Shown here piece after piece: positions 22,395 through 32,011 of a stretch of 64,000 nucleotides of DNA. The notes under the pieces were generated by a model. The model was not told where the DNA came from. It made no database searches and worked only from the letters and a program-made list of their open reading frames with translations. Source of the DNA: Boothiomyces macroporosus (taxonomy: Eukaryota; Chytridiomycota; Chytridiomycetes; Rhizophydiales; Terramycetaceae); NCBI GenBank assembly GCA_027604185.1, contig JADGKB010000005.1:124001-188000 (forward strand), read 5' to 3'. Position 1 is the first letter of the stretch. The number at the start of each line of letters is the position of its first letter. A program made the translations under genes and the position numbers.

Positions 22395-23047
22395 TTAACA
22401 AGAGTATCGATCTTTAGCCTGACTTGCGTTTTTTACAGCAGTATCTGCATGAGCTTGGAAACCAATCTTGTCAGTTATCCCAAGATATTCTTTAAATTCA
22501 TTCCTATATTAATTCCAATTACCCTATTTGAAGAGTCTTTTCTTTGTCGTCGAACGTTTTAGTCCACAATGAAATTCTGTCAGCAGTCTTTCGCACAGAA
22601 ATTACTGCACCAGTGATTTCTTCGCTGTGTGTGAATTGTTCGCCAATGATGGCCAACATCTGAATTAATGAAATTTACAGTTTTTAACCAATATCCGTTG
22701 AGCTCTTGCCCTCTTTTACTTCGTGCTTGGGAGTAAGTCCATTTGCCTCCCTTTGCGTTTTCCTTGTCTTCCCACATCGGTTTAACACCTTCCTTGAACA
22801 AGTGATAGTTGGCTGATGCTGGAAGGTCAGATGGCGGTCTTAAACTGTGGATCAATCCCCAAAAATCCTCAACTGATTCAACTGTAAAAAGGCATTTCAA
22901 ATTTTCATCCCAGGTCAACTTTGGATTTTGCTTCATAAATGCGGCATCGTCGAACCACAGAGTCCATTTGAATTGCAATGGGTGTTTCAAGGTGAAATTC
23001 ACTGGATCCTGGAATATGGTAATTTGCTGTTCTGATTCTTCAGTCAT
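22395..23047 (-). CDS. eIF4E: Eukaryotic translation initiation factor 4E
   Basis: mRNA cap-binding protein. About 204 residues from three exons (two 19-nt introns). Cap-binding features are visible: HPLQFKWTLWFDD near the N-terminus, VEDFWGLIHSLRPPSDL (eIF4G/4E-BP contact), FKEGVKPMWEDKENAKGGKW (cap-stacking Trp and Glu) and ISLWTK. The C-terminus GNEFKEYLGITDKIGFQAHADTAVKN closely follows the eIF4E consensus and is reached only after splicing gtaattggaattaatatag. Confidence 0.95.
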
Positions 23048-23185
23048 TTCACTGAAAAAAAAATTAAGTGAATTTCAAAAAGTGCGAAATTTCCAATGAC
23101 CACGGCAAAGAGCAAGCCAGCAAACTGCAATTAAGGATAGATTTTCCCATCGTTTTAAAAGGCTGGAAAAGGTAATTTAAAAGTC

Positions 23186-24517
23186 TTATATTTTAGCCAA
23201 GTAAATATGAAGTTTTGAATCCTCACCTCCACTGATAATCAAGTCATTCTTCCAATCCAAGCCATAAATCTTTGACTCTCCATCACCTAACGAGTACAGG
23301 GGGATGCTTGAACGTATATCCCATACTTTCACCGAACCATCGTACGAACTGCTAGAGAAATGGAACCCAGAGGCTTCGGAATTCGCAAGGCTTGAAACCC
23401 AATTGTGGTGCGATGTGAATTTCATTTTCACAATCATTCCATCTAAATCAAATGTGGATTACCTTTAGTGCGCGGATCCCACAATCTAATACTTCCATCG
23501 ACATGGCCCGTCATAATTACTTTAGATTCAGGCAAGTATCCCATACATCCAATGACTTTTTCGCAATTCTAAAGAATTAAATAAAGTATTTACCATTGTA
23601 GTAGTGTTTAATTCTTCATTCAAATCCCACACTCTGACTGAATGATCCCAAGATCCAGAGTAGAGTGTATTTGCGTCATGAGGGTCAAATTTAATGCTGG
23701 AAACTGCACCGCTATGTCCTTCAAGACATATCTTGTGGTTCTAGAATAAGAAAGTATATACTTTGACGGTTTGGAAATTCGTTTTCTGTTTCTTTTTAGA
23801 TTTCTTTGCAACATTCACTGCTTCACCATCTTCCAAGTGACTCCATAATCTGATGGTTTTGTCCCAAGAAGCAGTTGCAAAATGATCCTTATTTGGGCTA
23901 TTTGCAATTGATTCAATGCCTCCTTCATGTCCAATACAGGTATAAGACAAGTTGAGAGATTCGCCATCCAAGTCATAAACATAAATCTCTCTTTGCAAAT
24001 TTCCAGCAACTACAGTTTCATCGTTGAGCCACTCTACGCATTTAATTGGAGAATCGCCGTCAGCAGTTGATGTTAATAGACTTCCAGATTGTGTCCAGAT
24101 TCTTACATAAGAGTCAAACGATCCTGTAAGAATATGAGTGTTTGATTTCTGGATTTTTACACTTGAAATCCAGTCATCTTGAATTATAGTGGAGGATTCT
24201 GATGGAGGCAAGCTCAATTCAACAAATTCTATTTTAAGTGTGTTTTCCTATCATTATGCGGTCGATTACTGTGGAAAGTGAATGGGCATTGAGGTAATTA
24301 TCCAAAGAAACCCGTAAAAATTTCCCATTGATGATGAAATCAAACGGAATAGGATCGTCTAACGTTAGAATTGGGTACCTAAACCCAACAAGTGATTGAT
24401 AATTTCAGATAATCCAAAGCGCTTCAACTTTGTAGGCACCAGGATAGGAGCATCCGTTACTGCGTATTTGCTTTGTCTTGAATAAAAGGAAACTTGGACT
24501 TTTCTCTCTTCTGTCAT
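23186..24517 (-). CDS. YTM1: Ribosome biogenesis protein YTM1/WDR12
   Basis: Nucleolar WD40 protein of the Nop7-Erb1-Ytm1 (PeBoW) complex in 60S subunit assembly. About 407 residues from six exons (introns 20, 22, 21, 25 and 20 nt). The N-terminal NLE domain is clear after splicing: LVPTKLKRFGLSEIINHLLG, PFDFIINGKFLRVSLD and STENTLKIEFVELSLPP. Seven WD40 repeats follow, for example GHEGGIESIANSPNKDHFATASWDKTIRLW and GHVDGSIRLWDPR, with a Lys-rich insert (AKKSKKKQK) typical of Ytm1. Confidence 0.95.
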
Positions 24518-24806
24518 TCTTTTGAAATGTGAAATTCAAAAAAAAATAATTTTCGTTTGTGAGTGAAAATATCGACAAGCTGTAGCAGAGCAATTAAATG
24601 AAAGCTATATTCGATAGCCGATAATATCAATAATGACTCTTAATGATTCAGCTTAAAGTTTATTTTTAATTTTGAGCTTTGGGTTGTATCCTAAATTTGA
24701 TAAAGCTAATTGGTTGTTGTTCATTGGTAGCATTAACAGAGGATGTAAAATTGGTTTGCTCATTCAATGGCTTGCTTCGTGGAGGAGCCACACCACTTTG
24801 CAAATC

Positions 24807-27383
24807 ATGACCACACTCGAAAAGCTTTTGGAAACAGTTGATTGGAGAATTGCTTTGGGAATAATGCCATTCGTATATTTAATGCCTTGGACGTTCTTTA
24901 CCGTACTACTAGTAATTAGTGCATTCCTTTTGGGAATTCTTTTTGAAGAAGCAAATGTCCAGGATGGTGGAGGAATCGCTTTGATTAGTCAACATTATCA
25001 AGCAAGGATTCAACCAATCAATGAAGAGGCGAATGCAAAGTTCAAGGAATCTATCGAAAACAGAGTTCTTTACCCCCGGCCAGAAGCTGTTTCCCCAGAG
25101 TTGGAAGCAGTATTAAACAAGTTCATTTCAAATATCGTCCGAGATTTTATCAATGGTTGGTACAATAACTTTAATGTTTCTAAAAAGACCGATTTTCCTG
25201 ATGCCATTCAATCCGCATTGTTTGACAGCTTTGTAACTTTAGGCAATTCTGCCAGAAAAATCAATCCCACCAATCTTATTTTGTCTACAATGGAGTCTGT
25301 TATCCAGCACGTGGTAATATTTAGTTAAATTTAGAAAGAATATCGAGAATTCGACATGTCTGGGCTGGATATGCAGGACTACCTGAAGATGAAACCTGAA
25401 TCTAGATTTAATCGCTTCAATTCACGAAAGGCTGTTGTAGACCATCTTTGTGAGCAATCCATGAAGCTCATTATCCATATTCTTCCAAGGGCAGATAGAA
25501 ATTCCCCTGCATTATTTGCAATTGTACAGGAAATCGTTGCGACCACAGTTTTGTTGCCTATAATCGATAAAATTACCAATCCTGATTTTATTAATGAATC
25601 TCTACTGAATGCATTGAAAAAGAAAACCGAACAGACGAAAACAGTACAATCCCAAGGGAAAACATCTTTGAATCAGATCATAGAAAACGAAGGGAATCTG
25701 TTTGACTTTCAATCATTTTTGAATGACGAAAACCTCTTTAAATTAAATCTCTTTATCGATATTCAAGAAGCGAGGAAGATGGACAAGCTGCAAGACATTG
25801 TGATAAAAATCAAGAATGACGAGTATGGAAAGCAGTTGCTAACGATACTTGTGCAATTGAATATTGAAGATTTAGGGTTGGAAGAATTAGCATTATTGGA
25901 AAAGAACATTGTCGCTACGTTGGACATTCAAGCTGATCTGTTTGTTGCTCAAAGATCTGTGAAAATGGATGTAGATATAACCAAAGAAAATAGTGAATAT
26001 TATCCTGGTTCAGTAGATAGGGCTCGATTTCTAAATGGCATTATCTCAAATTTAGAGTCAATACTATTGGACATTGGGAGTCAAATGGGTTCATCAGATG
26101 CTGAAGCTCTTTCCCAATTGGTGGAGTCAAAGTTATCCACTCAATCTCAACTAGAAGAATTCCGCGAACTGCTTGTCCAGGAACAGGAAAGTCCCTTACA
26201 AAAAAAGTTGTTTGATATTCATGGTGCCAAACTGTCAGTAACTCTGGAAGATATAACAAAGTCCAAAAAAGAAAGCAGCATAATGTCACTAGGTTTTATG
26301 AATACTATTTCACAAAATTTTGAAATCAATGTGGTCACAGACTTTAACAATTGGACTGTAGTGAAAAGTGAAGGTGATTTTGAGCAATTGTCAAAAACAT
26401 TAAACAATCATTTTGCTAGAATTCAGCCGTTGAAACCAGATGTCAAAGGGTTCATTTCCAAAACTTCAGAAGGCGAATATCAAGCAAAAGCCCAAGAATT
26501 CTCTACATTTTTACAGCAATTGAATGGCGATCCTGTTGTAAAGCACAGTATAGAGTTCATTTCATTTTTGCAGCCAGTCGAAGTCAAGAAATTAGCGATG
26601 AAAAAATCCAGCAGTTGGATCGACCCAAATATATCCATGAAGAAGGTTCTTAGCTCAGCCAGCATTGGGATTGGATCAGCTCTGAAAAGAGTTACAGAAG
26701 CAACCACAGTTACTGAAAGCCCAATTAGCATGGAAGGGAAGCCAGAAGTTGATGAGCAGCTTTCGGATAGTGTGGATAGACATTTAGGATCAAATGGCAG
26801 TAGTCAGACACCACTTGCACTGGAAGATTTTGATGAAGATGAAATCGTTTTTAATTCTTCTATTAGCAAAGAAGATTTGAATATTATACTGGACGTTACG
26901 TTCACTACCATCGAAGAACTGTTTTCGTTAAATCAGTCAAACCAATGGATGCGGCAACAATCCTTACATTTAATTAAGGTAGTACTGAAGAGAATGTTTG
27001 GGAAAAAATTATCTTCTGCTATTACTTCAAAATTGGATCAAGCTTCAACGGGATCATCAATCTGCACCACTATTGATTCTTTAACTGAAAATCTTTGGCC
27101 AGATGGACGACCTTGGGGATCTGGACCGCAGATTCCTCCAAAAACAACATATGAAACAGAACGAATCAAGCACCAGCTCTTTTGTCTGATTAATAAGCAA
27201 GAGGGGATGCAGAGGAGTGAAGAATTCGAAAAGGCGGTTGTGAGCATTCAAAATCTATTAGGGAATGTAAACACTACCAAAGGGCTACTTCGAGGGTTTT
27301 TCTTGGTTCAAAACCAGCATTTGAGTGCCGGTTTATGCTGTGAAATTATAGAGAGTATTGTGAACATGATTACTTCCAACTAA
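24807..27383 (+). CDS. MDM1: MDM1/SNX13-type sorting nexin (PXA-PX-Nexin_C)
   Basis: About 851 residues from two exons (21-nt intron at about 25314-25334). Two N-terminal hydrophobic segments (WRIALGIMPFVYLMPWTFFTVLLVISAFLLGILF) anchor it to the ER. A PXA domain follows (VLNKFISNIVRDFINGWYNNFN...HLCEQSMKLIIHILP). Then come a helical RGS-like middle part, a divergent PX domain around residues 480-580, and a C-terminal Nexin_C domain (LIKVVLKRMFGKKLSSAI...ENLWPDGRPW). Yeast Mdm1 and animal SNX13/14 tether ER to vacuole or lysosome and lipid droplets. The RGS domain is hard to see and may be degenerate. Confidence 0.87.
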
Positions 27384-27460
27384 TAAAGCAAAATTGCGTG
27401 ATTTATGGCGTTTCCAGGAATCCGTATTTGGTTGCTTGAATTTTTTCGCGAGTTCAGAAA

Positions 27461-28057
27461 ATGAAATTTGCAGTGATTCTCAGCTCAGTTAGACCAGGCA
27501 GAGTAGCCGATAGAGTAGGAAAGCTCGTTACTGAGGAAATCCGTCGAAGGGGACATTCCCCAATGCTAATTGATCCAAAGGTGTAGTTTTTCTAACATTA
27601 GGTCTATGATTTGCCCATGCTCTTAGGAAGATTTGCTTATATGGACAAGAACGAACCTTCATACAGCAAATTAAGTGAAATCTCTGATATCTTGCGGTCT
27701 TGCGATGCCTTTATCGTATGTTCAGCAGAGTATAACTTTAATATCCCTCCAGCATTGACGAACTTGATGAACTACTTTTTGGAAGAGTACAAATACAAGC
27801 CAAGTGCAATTTGTTGTTACTCTCCTGGTTCATTCGGAGGTATTAGAGCAGGGTCTGTGCTTCGAAGTTACTTGGATGGCCTTGGGTGCCCTTCAATTCC
27901 AAAGATGTTCCCTATCCCATCTGTTAATAATTCAGTAAAAGAAGATGGAACCACTGATAATGAGACTTTAAAGAAAAGTCTCGCTGGGTTTCTGCTTGAA
28001 CTGGAATGGTATGCTGAAGCACTGAGTGCACAACGCGCTAAAGGGTTGCCTCAATAA
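27461..28057 (+). CDS. NADPH-dependent FMN reductase-family flavoprotein
   Basis: About 191 residues from two exons (21-nt intron gtgtagtttttctaacattag). The flavodoxin-like fold is shown by an N-terminal strand with FMN loop (FAVILSSVRPGRVADRVG) and YDLPML. It is followed by the hallmark AFIVCSAEYNFNIPPALTNLMNYF and the SPGSFGGIRAGSVLRSYLDGLG loop. This matches the FMN_red family of cytosolic NAD(P)H:quinone/FMN oxidoreductases. The substrate is not predictable. Confidence 0.9.
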
Positions 28058-28399
28058 ATTAGCGTGAATAAACCGTCTTTTAACATGTTTATAACTCGCC
28101 GTTCCTTATTTAAACCGCTTCCAACAATCATTGCTGAGCCTCCTATGCATCGGAGCAGCAGCGGTGAAATACCGATATCTGTTATTAGCATATGATGTAA
28201 ATCACTAACCAAATTATTCTACCGTTACGCAGCTGTGCCGTACAATCAATTGGAATTACATTAGAGCCTTTGAGAAACTGAAGAATATCCCCTGTTTTTT
28301 GATTTACGCCACACCTTGGAAGGGGAACTGTTTTTTTAGGAAGCTTGTGCGATGTTGTCCGCAAAGTCGAGCGGCAGAAGAGAAATATAAAAAGCACAT
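28051..28399 (-). CDS. Possible small mitochondrial protein (uncertain strand)
   Basis: In the gap between the FMN reductase and the HMG-box gene, a minus-strand model with two introns (23 and 44 nt, the second ending gctaataacag) stays open for about 93 residues. It begins MCFLYFSSAARLCGQHRTSF, like a mitochondrial presequence, and contains FLKGSNVIPIDC. It overlaps the FMN reductase stop by 7 bp. A plus-strand alternative (28085-28466, starting MFITRRSLFKPLP) is also open but would run into the HMG-box exon in another frame, so I prefer the minus strand. I recognise no family for either. Confidence 0.3.
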
Positions 28400-28425
28400 G
28401 GATTCTTTAGTGGGTTTACACTATC

Positions 28426-29103
28426 ATGACCAAGCAGCAGTCCCCAAGAAGACCAATGAATGGTAAAAGATAAACTAACAAAGCATTTTTCATCTACCGG
28501 AAGGCTATGAGAGAAAAATTTATTGCTCTAGCTGGAACCTCACGTTCTCACAACGTCTCCAAGGTTGCTGGCGAGAGCTGGGCAAAGGAATCGCCAGAGG
28601 TAAAGGCGCACTATCAAAATTTAGCACTGGTTGCACACCAGGAGCACAAGGAAAAGTATCCAGATTTTGAATGGTGTCCCAAAAAGCCTAGGGATAGTGA
28701 CTCAACCAAAGTTGAACCTTCTATGAAGAGAAGATACTCAGAACCTGCTATTTCAACTAAACGACCTTACACCTTCAGGAAAACAAAATCCGAAGACTCT
28801 TTAAAATTCAACACTGTAAAGGAGATGCCAGAGTACAACAATTATGAACCAGTATCTGCCGACGTTTACTACTCCACACTATTAGAGAGTGATTATGCAA
28901 TTACTTCTGCTGATCTAAATGCGTATCCAAGTTATGACTATCAGGATTACGGTGCAGTAATTGAAAATTCTCCTTTTTCTTTTGTACAAACAGACTATCA
29001 AGCAGCTCCAGTAAAGAGTGAAATGGAAATCGATCCATTCGATGCTCTTTTCGCTCAGCTTACTATGGACTCGGTTAACAATCAATCTTCTGTACACTTC
29101 TAA
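28426..29103 (+). CDS. HMG-box (MATA_HMG/Sox-like) transcription factor
   Basis: About 218 residues from two exons (21-nt intron gtaaaagataaactaacaaag). The N-terminus is a complete sequence-specific HMG box: RRPMNAFFIYRKAMREKF, NVSKVAGESWAKESPEVKAHYQNLA, and HQEHKEKYPDFEWCPKK. The RPMNAF start and the intact hydrophobic core fit the MATA_HMG/Sox class that binds DNA in the minor groove. The rest is Ser/Tyr/Asp-rich and probably an activation region. Fungal relatives include mating-type genes (MAT1-2, sexM/sexP) and Ste11/Rox1-like regulators; a mating role is possible but not shown by the neighbours. Confidence 0.87.
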
Positions 29104-29193
29104 ATCCTGTTCATACTTTGTATGTAAATTGAACCTCATCGTAATAAACTCTGTACTTTTGATTGACTTACTTTTTCGTGAAAATTCGCGTCA

Positions 29194-32011
29194 ATGGAGA
29201 CACTTATGAAGCGAACTTCTGTGGAATCGCCCAAAATTCCGAGGCGATTTTTAAAAAATAAGAGTTTCACTGGATCAAGGGACAATTTGCTGGCCGAGCA
29301 GCAAGTATTTTCGCCGATTTTGGAAAAGAGCACGATTGGAATTACAGAATATCTAGAAAAATTAAAAGAAATCGATGCTGATGTTGTTGGAGATCCTACT
29401 AACTTGATAAAGCATCTTGGAGATATAAATTCCCTTATAGAAAAAGCCTGTTTATCAGCACCAGAGCAGTGCGGAGATATCTGGACAAATCTCAAGAGTG
29501 TATTAACTGCATTCACTGAAAAGTGCTTTGAATGTGATAAAAAACTAAAAGTGCCTCAATGCAAGCCAATTCCAAATAAATTCATTAATCCGCATGGCGA
29601 AGAATGGGAAGATAGCTTTTCGTGGCTAAATGACAGAAATAATCCAGAGGTCTTGAAATACATTGACGATGAGAATACTTACGCGAATCAAGTTATGGAA
29701 GATTCCAAGCCTTTGCAAAAGTTACTGTACAAAGAGTTTGTGTCAAGGTTGGATCAGGATGAGGAATCTCCAAAAATGAAATTAGATGACGGTTGGTACT
29801 ATTACTCAAAAAAGGTTGAAATTCACTAAGCGTTAGATTGCAGGAGAGGAATATCGCGCGCATTGTAAATTCAATCCAGAAACTGGGAAGGAGATAATTT
29901 ATTTGAATGAGAATGACCTGGCTTCTAATCAATATGCAGATGCATCTTATTTCAGTGTAGGTTACCTGAAAATCTCGCCTGATTGTTCAAAAATTGCTTA
30001 TGGAGTAGATGCTTCTGGACAAGAGCGATACACAATTTTGTTCAAAGATATTTTAAATGAAGTGGACATTTCGGACCAAATCGAAGGTGCGTACATAGAT
30101 CTAGAGTTTTCAGAAGATGGAAATTATGTGTATTACACAATTTTGGATGATACTGAACGGGCTTACCAATTAAAACGACATAAAATTGGAACTGATGCGT
30201 CATCGGACGTAGTGCTATATGAAGAGTCCGATGAAATGTTTTTCTTGACATTAAAAAAGTCCTGTGATGGCAAATACTTGATTCTTTCATCAGCAGCGCA
30301 AATTACATCAGAAATTCGTTACTTGAATACCACAACCCCTGAAAATGCACTACAATTACTTTTACCAAGGCAGGAAGGAGTCCAGTACTTGTGTGTGGAA
30401 CACCACGACGATTTCTTTTACATTCTCTCCAATGCAGGAGTTAAAAATAACTTTTTGTGCAGAGTTGCTGTATCTGCTGTTGCTGATACGATAAATTCCA
30501 CAACCCTTGAAGTTGTGGTGGAGCATAGAGATTTTGTACTAATTGAAGACTTTCAGTTTCGAAAAAATTACTTGATTGTATTGGAAAGATCCAATTGTCT
30601 TCAGAATGTCCGTATATTGAATACAAATGGCTTTGCTGATGGTGACTTTTCAAACTTTCACTATGTCAGCTTTTCTGAAAATGTTTACTCCCTCTGGCTG
30701 GGTACACCAAATGAAGATTCCACTTATTTGACAAAGTCCAGTCAGTATAATTCTAATATGTTGCGTCTAACTTATACTTCATTCATTCAACCAAAGCAAG
30801 TAATTGACTACAACATGAATGACCGAAGTATGACAATAATACACGAAGAAATTGTGAATGGAGTGTTTCCATACGACAAAACTCAGTACCATTCTCAAAG
30901 GCTGTACGCAACAAGCCACGATGGAACTTCTGTACCAGTGTCAATTGTGTACCGAAAAGATTTGTTGGGCAAGAATATGAGTCCAACTCAGTATAATCCC
31001 TGCCTATTGCATGCATATGGCGCATATGGTAGTTGTGTTAATCCAATATTTTCTGCTTCAAGATTGTCGTTATTGGATAGGGGATTTGTGTATGCCGTTG
31101 CACATACCAGAGGGGGTGCAGATATGGGAAATGGTTGGTATGAAGAAGGAAAATTAGCGAAAAAGCCCAATACTTTCTATGACTTTTGTGCAGTTGGTGA
31201 ATATTTGATAAAAGAGCAATTCACCACTCCTTCAAAGTTGGCAATCTATGGAAGGTCTGCAGGAGGACTTTTAATTGGAGCATCGATCAATCTAAGACCT
31301 GATCTATTCCAATCTGCTCTAACAGAAGTCCCTTTTGTGGATGTAATCAACACAATGTTTGATTCAACAATACCTTGGACCGCGTTTGAATACGAAGTAA
31401 GATAGATTTCTGACCATTAGGAATGGGGCAATCCAAATGATCTAGAAATATATGAAGTAATGAAAAGTTACTGCCCTTATACAAATATCGATGGCGAAAA
31501 ATTGGCCATGAATATGTACCCAAATATTTTAGTACTTGGGGGAATGAATGACCCAAGAGTAGCTTTCTTTGAACCTCTAAAACTTGTAGCGAAAATGAGA
31601 TATGAAAAAGCGAAAGTCCTAAAAAAACATGCCAGAATTAGCCAGGAATTACAGGACACAATTGAAGAAAAATTACTAATTCTAAAAATCGATAATGCTG
31701 GTCATGGTGGAAACTCTGGACAATACTCATTCCTAGAGGATTTAGCATTCGAGTATGCATTCCTAATTAAAACATTAAATGCTTTGGAAAAACCAATATA
31801 TACTGACTATGAATTGTTCGAAGAAAAGGCAACTAATTTAACCAGTTCTCAATTAGAGAGAGCCAAAATGTTTGACAAGAGCAAAATTAAAGAGCGATTT
31901 TCCTTCAAATGGGAAAAGAAAAAAGAAAGAAATGAAGAGAAAATTTACAGAAACAAAGCAAAGAAGGCCACAAGGTCGCAAGTATTCCAATGGTTGAACA
32001 ATTTCCTCTAG
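29194..32011 (+). CDS. Oligopeptidase B-like serine peptidase (S9A) with extra N-terminal region
   Basis: About 923 residues from three exons (introns 29815-29836, 22 nt, and 31397-31420, 24 nt). A beta-propeller domain starts with HGEEWEDSFSWLNDRNNPEVLKY. The alpha/beta hydrolase domain carries the catalytic Ser in YGRSAGGLLIGASINLRPDLF, Asp in GMNDPRV and His in DNAGHGGNSG. EEWGNPND and SYCPYTNI are typical oligopeptidase B strings. It cleaves short peptides after basic residues. The first 130 or so residues, before the family's usual start, are extra. The C-terminus adds about 70 Lys/Glu-rich residues. No signal peptide is evident. Confidence 0.92.

Noticed and set aside
28085..28466. Plus-strand small protein starting MFITRRSLFKPLP
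   Set aside because: It would end inside the first exon of the HMG-box gene in another frame; kept only as an alternative.
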